DNA of 21,156 nt from Promethearchaeota archaeon (GCA_004524425.1 SDNN01000031.1:1-21156); one strand, 5' to 3'; positions 1 through 7,929 are shown, counted from the first letter of the stretch. Translations and numbers: made by a program. The notes: generated from the letters alone by a model not told the origin.

Positions 1-444
1 AAAACTATTCGAGAAAGAACTGTAGATAATCCTGAATTTGCTAAAGACGTCGCTATATCCCAAGATCTATCTGAAATAAATAATGCTTTAGGCATATGCC
101 GACAATCCATCTCCTCAGGAACTCAAATAGTTGATGATCTGCTTTATTTAATTCTGGATGAAATTTATTTTTTAACTGGAATCAAATTATCCTTGAAAGA
201 ATTGATGCAAATTGGAGAGAGAATCTTCAATTTAAAAAGAGTTTTTAATAATAAATGCGGCATCACTAAGAAAGATGACCAACTTCCCCCTCGCTTAAAA
301 TTTCCTTTGGAAAAAGGTAGACTCAAGGGCAAAGTGCTCACCATTGATTTAATGTTAGATGAATATTACAAGTTTAGAGGATGGAATGATTCAGGGATTC
401 CAAAAGATGATAAATTAGCAGAGCTAGAAATAATTAATTATTAG
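1..444 (+). CDS. Aldehyde ferredoxin oxidoreductase family protein, C-terminal part (5' end outside window)
   Basis: The frame is open from the first base to a TAG stop, giving 147 residues; the start lies upstream of the window. The family oxidises aldehydes to acids with ferredoxin as electron acceptor, using a tungstopterin and one [4Fe-4S] cluster, in the cytoplasm. The fragment shows the C-terminal domain: an L-G-I-C-R segment (Cys at fragment residue 33), which fits the last cluster ligand of the D-x-x-G-L-C motif with Asn in place of Asp, then a GERIFNLKR-like helix, the KDDQLPPRL segment, and the near-terminal LDEYYKFRGW segment followed by GIP. These match the family end well. It converges on the GPH transporter gene 27 bases away. 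Beside a dehydratase and an RraA-like aldolase it could oxidise a sugar-derived aldehyde such as glyceraldehyde, but the substrate cannot be read from this fragment. Confidence 0.88.
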   Translation, partial: KTIRERTVDNPEFAKDVAISQDLSEINNALGICRQSISSGTQIVDDLLYLILDEIYFLTGIKLSLKELMQIGERIFNLKRVFNNKCGITKKDDQLPPRLKFPLEKGRLKGKVLTIDLMLDEYYKFRGWNDSGIPKDDKLAELEIINY

Positions 445-447
445 ATT

Positions 448-468
448 AAAAGAAAAGAAAAAAAAAAT
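448..468 (-). terminator. T-rich terminator after the GPH transporter gene
   Basis: Just past the minus-strand stop of the transporter gene the transcribed strand reads an 11-base T run followed by two shorter T4 blocks. Archaeal RNA polymerase stops at such T tracts without needing a hairpin. It lies between two convergent genes. Confidence 0.5.
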
Positions 469-471
469 TCT

Positions 472-1854
472 TCATTTAAGATTTTTTGATAGAGTAATAT
501 TTATTTCTTTACATTCTCTTTTTACTTGTTCTAATCGTTCTCCATGTAATGGATAAATGTACAAGAATATGATGCCCACTATTATGAAAATGATGGGTAT
601 AATTCCAATAAGGATTCTCAACCCTAATTCACCTAAAGGAGTAAGAGTTGAGGGTGTCATGGTTTCACGGTTGATTTGAAAGATGGTGAGTACGATTCCC
701 AATACTAACCAACTAATCGCATTGGATGATTTTACAATCACACCCGATACTCCATTAAAGATCCCTTCCCTGCGTTCATTTGTTTTCGTACAGTCTTCAT
801 CTATGACATCACTGAGTAAGACTGTAGGAAAAAGCATTAGTCCACCTAATCCGAAGCCTGCTATTAGTAATACAATTAACATCGAAGTGGGATTATAAAC
901 GAGAAAAACTAAGGGGAAACTTAAACAAAAGCATACCATGGAAATGAACAAGGCATATCGCGTGCCTTTTTTTTCAGCCAGTTTTACCCAGACATATAAT
1001 CCAGGAATTACAACACAGAAGATAAGAAGCATTTGTATAGCCCATTCAGAGGATGACATTCCTAAAACTCCTTCAAAGAATAATGGAAGTCCAGAGAGTA
1101 CAACTGAATAAGATAACTGTAACAAAAATTGAACTAGGATGAAACAAACGAAACTTTTACTGTTTAATGCTATTTTCATTGATTTTAAAAAGCCTGTTTT
1201 ATTCTCTTTTATTATTTGATATTCTTTTCGTTCTTTAATAAAAAATAATGTTGGAAGCACGAATAAAACAGCAATTATTCCCAAAATTAATCCCATCAAT
1301 GAATAACCTAACATGGGATCGCTAAATGAGCCCGCAATTAAAGGAGCAATCGCCAGCCCGATAATTAAACCAATCACGCCAAAAATTTCTTTAAATCGCG
1401 AAATTTGAAGGCGTTCGCTTTGGGATAAAGTTAACTCAGGATATAAAGCAAACCAGAGGGTAAATACCATGGTAACAGAAGTCTCGTATAAAATTAACAT
1501 GCAAATTAGATAGATCGTGCAAATTATCGGATCATTGATAGGGGGGGTATAAATTAAGTAAGAGCAAATTACGAGTGGAATTAATCCAATGGCAATAAAA
1601 GGCTTTCTACGTCCCCATTTGCTTCTTGAGAGATCGGAAATGTGGCCGATTAGAGGTTCATTGACTGCATCCCAGATGCCGTAGACTAATAAAACCAAAC
1701 TAATTCCAAGTGGCGAGAGAGGTATTCCAAGATACAAGAAATAATATGCGTAGAGGAGAAGGATGGAAGCTTGTCCTATTGCTAACGAACCGATATTCGC
1801 CACAGCCCATGATATTTTTTTTCCCGTTGGTACGTGATCTTCACTCATATTCAT
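472..1854 (-). CDS. GPH-family (MelB-like) sugar:cation symporter
   Basis: A 460-residue, very hydrophobic protein with about 12 membrane helices, the normal size for glycoside-pentoside-hexuronide:cation symporters of the major facilitator superfamily. The family signature is clear at residues 61-84: W-D-A-V-N-E-P-x3-G-x2-S-D, then W-G-R-R-K-P in the helix 2-3 loop. A second family segment, with D-V-I-D-E-D followed by R-R-E-G-x-F-N-G, lies near residues 350-370. From memory of MelB, two Asp residues in helix II bind the coupling cation; the first is kept (D62) and the second is Glu (E66), which may affect cation choice. It is the last gene of the minus-strand set after the dehydratase and the deacetylase. 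A TATA-like stretch about 20-30 bases before ATG 1854 suggests its own promoter; ATG 1848 is an alternative start. The likely cargo is a sugar, glycoside or uronide. Confidence 0.88.
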   Translation of the reverse strand: MNMSEDHVPTGKKISWAVANIGSLAIGQASILLLYAYYFLYLGIPLSPLGISLVLLVYGIWDAVNEPLIGHISDLSRSKWGRRKPFIAIGLIPLVICSYLIYTPPINDPIICTIYLICMLILYETSVTMVFTLWFALYPELTLSQSERLQISRFKEIFGVIGLIIGLAIAPLIAGSFSDPMLGYSLMGLILGIIAVLFVLPTLFFIKERKEYQIIKENKTGFLKSMKIALNSKSFVCFILVQFLLQLSYSVVLSGLPLFFEGVLGMSSSEWAIQMLLIFCVVIPGLYVWVKLAEKKGTRYALFISMVCFCLSFPLVFLVYNPTSMLIVLLIAGFGLGGLMLFPTVLLSDVIDEDCTKTNERREGIFNGVSGVIVKSSNAISWLVLGIVLTIFQINRETMTPSTLTPLGELGLRILIGIIPIIFIIVGIIFLYIYPLHGERLEQVKRECKEINITLSKNLK

Positions 1855-1963
1855 CAGTTTAATAATTACTAGAAATAATAATATGCAAAACGTTAAATGA
1901 TTTTAAAACTTGCTTTTTCAAATGAATAAAGGATATGAAAATTAAAATTAAATTTATGAAAAT

Positions 1964-2860
1964 TTATTGTTGGTTTCTGAAATATTCACGAATTTTCCGG
2001 TATCCAATTATTTTCAGATCGTATTTCTCCACGCAATCCTTGATTCTTGAGTCTGTAAAAGATCGGTAATCCTGATCCCTCCATTCGGCTGAATCTGGTG
2101 CTATAGCTTTTAATTCAGAACTTAATTTCCCTGGATGAAAAAGAAAATGTGTCAAACCTGGTTTTAATTCAGCCATGAGATTACAATAATACGGAACTTT
2201 ATCAGCATAGTTGTCCATGGTGTCGATGATCATGTGATCTATAATGGGAAAGCCACTTGCCTCGATTTTTAAAAACATTTTTAGGATTACATCTGCAATG
2301 TCTCCCATTCCCATGTCAATCAATGACTTTTTATCAACTCTGGGTAAAAAAGCAGGGATTTGAAATTCTCTAGCAATTTTTAAGTATGCTGGAAGAAATT
2401 TGGGATCCATCACGGTTCCCATATGCGTGTCAATATGAGTCACATCAATTCCATTATCAATAGCCCTTTGAACTTGGGCTTTCATCTCAATTTCAGCTGC
2501 TTTAGGAGTTACATTTTTTATGGCTTCTTCCGATGTACGCCAAAGGCACCCTTCAGAATCTAATAAGCCCGTGCTGGAATCAATTGTACTCAAAGCTCGC
2601 CATCGATATAAATCGTATTCACAGGTTAAAGTTAAATGAACTCCAATGTCATATTTAGGATTATTTTTACAAATGGATGCCGCTTCAAACAACCAAGAAG
2701 AGGGGGAAATAACCGAGCCACAACTCGCCACTCCAAAATCTAGGCATTCGAATGAAGCTTCATTTATGGAATGGGATACACCCATATCATCAATGTGAAA
2801 AATAACGACTTTATCAGAAGCTTTAAAACCAAGTTTTTCAATAATTGAATGATTTTCCAT
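1964..2860 (-). CDS. YdjC/ChbG-family carbohydrate deacetylase
   Basis: This 298-residue protein matches the ChbG/HpnK (YdjC) family, metal-dependent cytoplasmic enzymes that remove N-acetyl groups from sugars such as chito-oligosaccharides. Visible motifs are H-I-D-D-M-G (residues 22-27; the second Asp is the expected metal ligand), G-V-H-L-T-L-T near residue 75, and H-I-D-T-H-M-G near 140, which supplies the paired metal-binding histidines. HFLFHPG near 240 fits the family end. An in-frame TTG at 2872 would add four residues, but ATG 2860 has GGAAGG a few bases ahead and is preferred. The gene follows the dehydratase on the same strand after 69 bases and precedes the transporter, so it probably acts on an imported acetylated sugar. 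A TATA-like box at 2884-2891 could drive it separately. The exact substrate is unknown. Confidence 0.88.
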   Translation of the reverse strand: MENHSIIEKLGFKASDKVVIFHIDDMGVSHSINEASFECLDFGVASCGSVISPSSWLFEAASICKNNPKYDIGVHLTLTCEYDLYRWRALSTIDSSTGLLDSEGCLWRTSEEAIKNVTPKAAEIEMKAQVQRAIDNGIDVTHIDTHMGTVMDPKFLPAYLKIAREFQIPAFLPRVDKKSLIDMGMGDIADVILKMFLKIEASGFPIIDHMIIDTMDNYADKVPYYCNLMAELKPGLTHFLFHPGKLSSELKAIAPDSAEWRDQDYRSFTDSRIKDCVEKYDLKIIGYRKIREYFRNQQ

Positions 2861-2883
2861 GGTACCTTCCAAATTATTCTAAA

Positions 2884-2891
2884 ACTATATT
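2884..2891 (-). promoter_or_regulatory. TATA-like box of the YdjC-family gene
   Basis: The minus strand reads AATATAGT centred about 28 bases before ATG 2860, the spacing expected for an archaeal TATA box with a very short leader. It is AT-rich sequence in an AT-rich genome, so chance occurrence is possible. Confidence 0.3.
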
Positions 2892-2929
2892 GAATGTGTT
2901 AAAGAAAATGATAAAAAAGCAAATATAAT

Positions 2930-4600
2930 TTATAATTTAAATATTGCTCCTTTAGCAGCAGATGATACTAACTTCTTGTATTTTAAAAGAGCTTTACTTT
3001 TAATAGGCTTTTCAATCGGCTCCCAATTATTAAGTCGCTCTTGAATTATTTCATCGGATATATCAACTTCAAGCATCTTCTCTGGTATATTGATTTTTAT
3101 CATATCTCCACTTTCAACGACTGCTATAGGCCCTCCGACGTAAGCTTCAGGACTCACGTGTCCTATACATGGTCCTGAAGTAGCTCCTGAAAATCGACCA
3201 TCGGTAATTAGTGCCACCCTGTCTAAATTACGCCGGAGCATGAGAGTTGCGGTCACTGCTAAGAGTTCAGGCATACCGGGACCACCCTTTGGTCCCTCAT
3301 AGCGTATAATGATTACTGAACCGTTTGATATTTTATTCAAGGATAAGGCATCAATGACTTCTTGTTCAGAATTAAAGCACATGGCGGGACCTTCAAACTG
3401 CAACATGCTTTTTTCTTTGATGGCAGATTGTTTTACAACTGCTCCTTCAGGTGCTAAATTTCCTTTTAATATCACGGTCCCTCCTTCAGGATATACGGGA
3501 TCATCCAAAGGTTTAATCACGTTATCATCCAACACTTTAACTCTCCTAATTTGTTTACCAATTGGTTTCCCCGAAACGGTTAAACAATCTAAATTAAGAA
3601 AATTCTTAAGTCTCGATAATACAGCTGGAATTCCCCCTGCTTTATATAAATCGACTATTCCATATTCACCCGAAGGAGAAACGTTTGCAATAGTGGGTAT
3701 TTTTTTACTATATTCATTGAAGAGTTCTAATTCAAAATCTAATCCCATCTCATGCGCAATAGCGGGTAGATGCAAGGCAGAATTAGTAGATCCTCCCAGA
3801 GCGAGATCCACTATTATTGCATTTTCTAATGATTTTTGAGTCATTATTTTAGAAGGAGTGATATTTTTTTTTATTAGTTCAATGATTTGGCGTCCAGAAT
3901 TCTTAGCAATGACATATTTCATCCTCGTCATAGCTGGAGTTGTTGCTGCATTAGGTAAAGTCATTCCAAAAGCCTCCATTAAACATTGAATCGTATTTGC
4001 CGTTCCCATTATCTCACAAGCACCGTAAGTACCACAGGTAATGCAATTCAGTTTATGAGTGAAATCGTCATATATACTTTGTTCAATCCCTTTATAATCT
4101 GGCATGAATCTAATCTCATAAAAGTTAGGCCCTCCCGGTACGCATATCGTTGGAATGTCAAGCCTTATTGCAGCCATTAATACTGCAGGATTTATTTTAT
4201 CACAGCCTGATAAAGTCACCATGGCATCCAATCTATGTGCTTCTACCATTAACTCGATTGAATCAGCAATGACTTCTCTCTGAGGTAAAATGTGCCGCAT
4301 TCCTTCATTTCCATTTGCCCATCCATCACAAGGTCCTATTGTACAAAATTCGAATGGAATTCCTCCTGCTTCAGCAATTCCATATTTAACTGCTTCTGAC
4401 AGCATCCTTAAGTGCTTATGACCCGGATTAAGTTCATTCCAGGTATTCACTACTCCAATAAAAGGCTTTTCATGGATTTCCTTATCTTCCAAGCCCAAAC
4501 CTTCAATTATCCCTAAAGTCACATAATTAAAAGGAGTTTTCTTTATCCCTTCGAAGATTGTATTGCTTCTTTTCTTTAAATTAATCTCTTCATCCACCAT
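2930..4600 (-). CDS. IlvD/Edd-family dehydratase (dihydroxy-acid or sugar-acid dehydratase)
   Basis: A 556-residue member of the IlvD/Edd family of iron-sulfur dehydratases, the normal length. Members remove water from 2,3-dihydroxy acids: dihydroxyisovalerate in branched-chain amino acid synthesis, or aldonates such as gluconate and pentonates in sugar breakdown. Visible are V-V-N-T-W-N-E-L-N-P-G-H-K-H-L near residue 52, S-G-C-D-K-I (Cys 133), C-x2-C-G-T-Y-G-A-C-x2-M-G-T-A-N-T (last Cys 195), G-G-S-T-N-S, and G-R-F-S-G-A-T-S-G near the end with the expected catalytic Ser. The NPGHKHL form lacks the Cys of the TPCN-type [2Fe-2S] enzymes. Residues around N-G-N-E-G-M-R-H-I-L-P-Q-R-E differ from usual IlvD (H-E-G-M-x-Y-S-L-P-S-R-E). 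Together with the sugar-gene neighbours this favours an aldonate dehydratase, but IlvD itself is not excluded. A GTG at 4609 is an alternative start three codons upstream. Confidence 0.88.
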   Translation of the reverse strand: MVDEEINLKKRSNTIFEGIKKTPFNYVTLGIIEGLGLEDKEIHEKPFIGVVNTWNELNPGHKHLRMLSEAVKYGIAEAGGIPFEFCTIGPCDGWANGNEGMRHILPQREVIADSIELMVEAHRLDAMVTLSGCDKINPAVLMAAIRLDIPTICVPGGPNFYEIRFMPDYKGIEQSIYDDFTHKLNCITCGTYGACEIMGTANTIQCLMEAFGMTLPNAATTPAMTRMKYVIAKNSGRQIIELIKKNITPSKIMTQKSLENAIIVDLALGGSTNSALHLPAIAHEMGLDFELELFNEYSKKIPTIANVSPSGEYGIVDLYKAGGIPAVLSRLKNFLNLDCLTVSGKPIGKQIRRVKVLDDNVIKPLDDPVYPEGGTVILKGNLAPEGAVVKQSAIKEKSMLQFEGPAMCFNSEQEVIDALSLNKISNGSVIIIRYEGPKGGPGMPELLAVTATLMLRRNLDRVALITDGRFSGATSGPCIGHVSPEAYVGGPIAVVESGDMIKINIPEKMLEVDISDEIIQERLNNWEPIEKPIKSKALLKYKKLVSSAAKGAIFKL

Positions 4601-4718
4601 TTTTTTCACTCTTCTTCGGATTTTTTCTTCTACTTATCTTAACTTTCTTGTTCCTTTTTTATAATTTAATATATGTTGGAATTAAATTAATACCATTGAC
4701 ACTTTGTTACTAGAACTA

Positions 4719-4727
4719 TTTTATAAG
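4719..4727 (+). promoter_or_regulatory. TATA-like box of the RraA-like aldolase gene
   Basis: TTTTATAAG ends about 21 bases before ATG 4748, a spacing that would give a leaderless or nearly leaderless transcript. It lies in the 147-base divergent region shared with the dehydratase gene, whose own TATA-like stretch would be near 4655-4673. Confidence 0.4.
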
Positions 4728-4747
4728 ATCTTTTATGTGACTAAATC

Positions 4748-5419
4748 ATGAAAGAAGAAAAGATGGAATTTATTCTAAATGAATATGCTAAATTATATAC
4801 TTGTGCGGTTTCAGATGCCATTGACGAGTTAGGATTCGAGCCCGGTTTTATTGATGCGGGAATTAGACCAATTTGGTCCGGTGCAAGGATGATAGGATTT
4901 GCTGGTACTATGAAAATGATTACTTCTGACGAACCATTAGATAGAAACATAATAGCTCGCATGGTAAAATTTATCAAGCGAGTACCGAAATTTCCAATAA
5001 TGTGTGTTGACATGTCGGGAGAGATGATTGCTGCGGGTTTGGGCCAAAGCACCAGCAGGATTCTCCAGAAATTAGGTTTTAGAGGGGGTCTCGTCGATGG
5101 TGCGGTTCGAGATATTGCTCAAGTTACTGCTTTAAAATTTCCCATTTTCGCTAGGGGTATTGTCTGTTCATCAATTCGAAGTAGAATGATAATAGACATG
5201 GACTCCGTGATGCAACCTGTATCATGTGGGGGAAGGACCATCCACTCAGGAGATCTAATCTTTGGAGATATAAATGGCGTGGTAATTGTAGCAGCGGACA
5301 AGATTGAAGCAGTACTAGAAAAAGCTAAAGAAATGATCTCCACGGATAAATGGTGGTTTGAGCAACTGGAAAAAGGACGCGATCCATCTGATATCGAAAA
5401 AGAAAAACCATTGCCCTGA
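4748..5419 (+). CDS. RraA-like / HMG-CHA aldolase family protein
   Basis: A 223-residue protein of the RraA/demethylmenaquinone methyltransferase-like fold family. The family includes class II aldolases that cleave 4-hydroxy-2-oxo acids to release pyruvate, oxaloacetate decarboxylases, and the RNase E regulator RraA. Visible are an N-terminal V-S-D-A-I-D-E-L-G segment, the core G-L-V-D-G-A-V-R-D (R121 and D122, the expected substrate and metal-binding pair), and the family ending S-G-D-L-I-F-G-D-I-N-G-V-V-I-V with a long helix after it. The residue three past D122 is Gln, where the aldolases I recall carry Asp or Glu, so activity may differ. The gene is divergent from the dehydratase and convergent with the GH38-like gene, 11 bases apart. 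Cleavage of a 2-keto-3-deoxy sugar acid is a good guess from context. ATG 4763 is an alternative start with purine-rich sequence before it. Confidence 0.85.
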   Translation: MKEEKMEFILNEYAKLYTCAVSDAIDELGFEPGFIDAGIRPIWSGARMIGFAGTMKMITSDEPLDRNIIARMVKFIKRVPKFPIMCVDMSGEMIAAGLGQSTSRILQKLGFRGGLVDGAVRDIAQVTALKFPIFARGIVCSSIRSRMIIDMDSVMQPVSCGGRTIHSGDLIFGDINGVVIVAADKIEAVLEKAKEMISTDKWWFEQLEKGRDPSDIEKEKPLP

Positions 5420-5430
5420 GAGCACTTGAA

Positions 5431-7929
5431 TTAATCTTCAAATTGAATTGTTTTAATATTCCAGGGTGTCATTGTTATTTTTTTATTTTTTATTTTGTTC
5501 TTGATCTTATAATTAAAATCAATGTCCACTAAACTACTTTTAATAGGCAGTTGTTCTAAATTCACATCAATTTCTTCATTACTAGCATTCCAGAGTCTCA
5601 TGTAGAAATCTTTTCCTCGTCTCCATAAATTTACAAGGGAGACTGGAAGGCTTGAGGGCATGAACGAATAAGATTTTTCTGAAAATTCACAGTTATCATT
5701 TATTTGTACTCCCAATAATTTAAATTTATAATTAGTAACGTTCTTAATAACTGAAGACAGGCCCGCATTATCTAATATGGAAATGCTGAATTCATATCTC
5801 CCATTTGTAGGAACTTTATTTCGAAATTCAAAAGTATCCCGATCGATAAGAAATTTTTGGCTATTTTTTTGCGTGTAGAGCAGGCTCTGATTTGTTCCAA
5901 TTAACCATAAGAAATCTAAAGTCTGAATATCGGATCTTTTTGTCTCTTCAACACCAAAAGGATAATTAACCAAGGATTTTAGCACGTCGAAATTAGGTTC
6001 AATTCTTATTTCTTTAATTAGTTTGGAATGCAAGACAAAATCTAATCTATTTACATCATTATATTGGAATATTTCTAATCTGAAATCTTGATTTTTTATT
6101 TTACCCAATATGACGCGTTTATCTTCAATGTTATTGAACTCATGAATGTTGAGTATCAAATTATAATCATGTTCGCAAGTAAATGACATCTTATATATTT
6201 CAATGCCATTAAAGCTAATGTTAATGGCTTTTTTATCATGAGAAATTGTTAAATCATAATAAAAATTGAATTTTGATTCATGAGGGTGTTCTAAATGGGA
6301 TTTCAAGGAATAGATTTTATAACCAATGGGAGGAATTGTTGCAATAAATTTAATAACCGAATCTTCATGAACATAATTTATTGGTTTTCCTGTATCATTA
6401 TATAGCTGTAACTCAGCACGATCGTTAGTTTTTAGAAGTATTGAGACCATATCCTTTCTTGGATAAATTGTGGGATTAAATATCAAAAAATTATAATTGG
6501 CTTTTTCTTCCTTTTTATTTGGTTCAATGAGCTGATTTCCAATTTTTCTCAGATTTTCATTGATGTTGCCCCAGCAAGATTTTTGGATATCCTTTTGCAT
6601 TTCAAGGCTTAATTTTGAAATTGAGACTCTTCTTGGACTAATTTCCAATTTATCATATATTTCTTTATCCAATTGTTGAGCTGCGTAATCTCCCGGCTGG
6701 ACAAAAGGTACTGCATAATTATCATGAGCTTGCGTATGTAGTAATTTTTTCCATAAATCCTCAAATAATCTATCCTCAGAATTTTGTTCGAACTGACCAA
6801 TTACAAAATTCACTATTTCAGCTGAAATTATTGCTATTTCACAATTCTTATTGTTTAAGAATAAATCATTTTGCAGAAAGATGTATTCGCCTAAACTAAA
6901 ATTATCACGCGTGTATTTAAACTCTCCATCTGTCTTAATCAATTTAAAGAGTTCAGAATAACCACAAAATTTACCAAAAAGCTCTAAAAATCCTGAGATT
7001 TTCCACACATCCTCCTGAAAGGCTAATGGCATTATAAAATCTTCAATCGAGGAAAATATGAGATTTTTAATAAAAGGACGAGATACCGCTTGAAATAATA
7101 AATTTGGTATCTCTTGATAAAAAGTTCCGTGAAAATATTCCCCATTATAAATTCCTGATTGGTCGGTGAGGGTTGGTATCTTAGATCCATCTAGACCTTC
7201 CCAATAAATGCATCCCGAATGAGAAGATGGACACGTACCTAGTAATCTTGTCCTCAATGAACAATAACTTATCTCAAATCCCTTCAGTAATTGAGGGATC
7301 TGTGGGTGAACGGACATTTCTGAACTATAATAGACATTGCATTCTAAACCAAGATTTTTTAGTGTCTTTAATCCGTATTCTATTTGTTTTACATTTGATT
7401 CTGCCCCTATCAATAAACTATATGGCTGACTATAAGTAGGATTAATGATTTCAAATGAACCGCGTCGAAATAATGAAATGAATTTAGAAAAGAGCTCTGG
7501 ATTATTATTTTTTATCCATTCATGGCATGAGACTGCAATTTCCAAGTTATATGGGATTTTATTTTCAAGACCTAATTCCATTTGCTCTACTAGTCGATTC
7601 ATTGCATAAACTGGAGAGTCAAATTCGCAAAATCCAATATCATCTATTATAATACCGCCATGACCTCCAACCAGATAAAAAATTTTAGAGTTGATTTCTC
7701 TTCCGATAATAGATTTAAATTTTTTCAATATCTTTTGAAATATGTTTAGATCTGATTGTTTATCTTGATTCATCCCGCTTTTTAATGCATTTATTTTACG
7801 GTAAATGCGATCAATATTGATTTTTGACTTTTTAATTGGATTTTTGTTTAAAAATTCTTTAATTAATTCAAAAACTTTCTCAAGGGCGATTATGTCATTA
7901 AATTCAATCCGTAGATTTTTATCACTCAA
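5431..7929 (-). CDS. GH38-like glycosidase (alpha-mannosidase family) with altered catalytic motifs
   Basis: An 832-residue protein with the layout of glycoside hydrolase family 38: a charged helical N-terminus (1-80), a catalytic domain (about 85-420) and a C-terminal beta-rich region (about 470-830). Family landmarks are F-E-I-I-N-P-T-Y-S-Q-P near 155 with V-K-Q-I-E-Y-G after it, H-P-Q-I-P-Q-L-L-K-G near 205, W-E-G-x-D-G-S-K-I-P near 240, and Q-A-H-D-N near 400, where the family has a His-Asp pair. The textbook H-x-D motif is replaced by G-G-H-G-G-I, and the nucleophile region D-x-F-G-H reads E-M-S-V-H, so Glu stands where Asp is expected. It may be a distinct clade with a different substrate or mechanism. 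No signal peptide is seen, implying a cytoplasmic enzyme. The start is a TTG with a TATA-like stretch (7944-7954) about 20 bases before it; no nearby ATG exists. Confidence 0.78.
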   Translation of the reverse strand: MSDKNLRIEFNDIIALEKVFELIKEFLNKNPIKKSKINIDRIYRKINALKSGMNQDKQSDLNIFQKILKKFKSIIGREINSKIFYLVGGHGGIIIDDIGFCEFDSPVYAMNRLVEQMELGLENKIPYNLEIAVSCHEWIKNNNPELFSKFISLFRRGSFEIINPTYSQPYSLLIGAESNVKQIEYGLKTLKNLGLECNVYYSSEMSVHPQIPQLLKGFEISYCSLRTRLLGTCPSSHSGCIYWEGLDGSKIPTLTDQSGIYNGEYFHGTFYQEIPNLLFQAVSRPFIKNLIFSSIEDFIMPLAFQEDVWKISGFLELFGKFCGYSELFKLIKTDGEFKYTRDNFSLGEYIFLQNDLFLNNKNCEIAIISAEIVNFVIGQFEQNSEDRLFEDLWKKLLHTQAHDNYAVPFVQPGDYAAQQLDKEIYDKLEISPRRVSISKLSLEMQKDIQKSCWGNINENLRKIGNQLIEPNKKEEKANYNFLIFNPTIYPRKDMVSILLKTNDRAELQLYNDTGKPINYVHEDSVIKFIATIPPIGYKIYSLKSHLEHPHESKFNFYYDLTISHDKKAINISFNGIEIYKMSFTCEHDYNLILNIHEFNNIEDKRVILGKIKNQDFRLEIFQYNDVNRLDFVLHSKLIKEIRIEPNFDVLKSLVNYPFGVEETKRSDIQTLDFLWLIGTNQSLLYTQKNSQKFLIDRDTFEFRNKVPTNGRYEFSISILDNAGLSSVIKNVTNYKFKLLGVQINDNCEFSEKSYSFMPSSLPVSLVNLWRRGKDFYMRLWNASNEEIDVNLEQLPIKSSLVDIDFNYKIKNKIKNKKITMTPWNIKTIQFED
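5478..5496 (+). terminator. T tract that may end the RraA-like transcript inside the GH38-like gene
   Basis: Read on the plus strand, 59 bases past the aldolase stop there is ATTTTTTTATTTTTTATTTT, a strong archaeal-type T tract. On the minus strand it encodes the Lys/Asn/Ile-rich end of the GH38-like protein, so the signal is placed within the convergent gene. The low-complexity coding could also explain it. Confidence 0.3.

Noticed and set aside
3309..3839. Long plus-strand open frame (176 codons) across the dehydratase gene
   Set aside because: It lies antisense to a strongly conserved IlvD/Edd region and its translation shows no motif; a shadow of the real gene.
4741..5052. Minus-strand open frame over the RraA-like gene
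   Set aside because: Antisense to conserved aldolase-family sequence, with no recognisable protein features.
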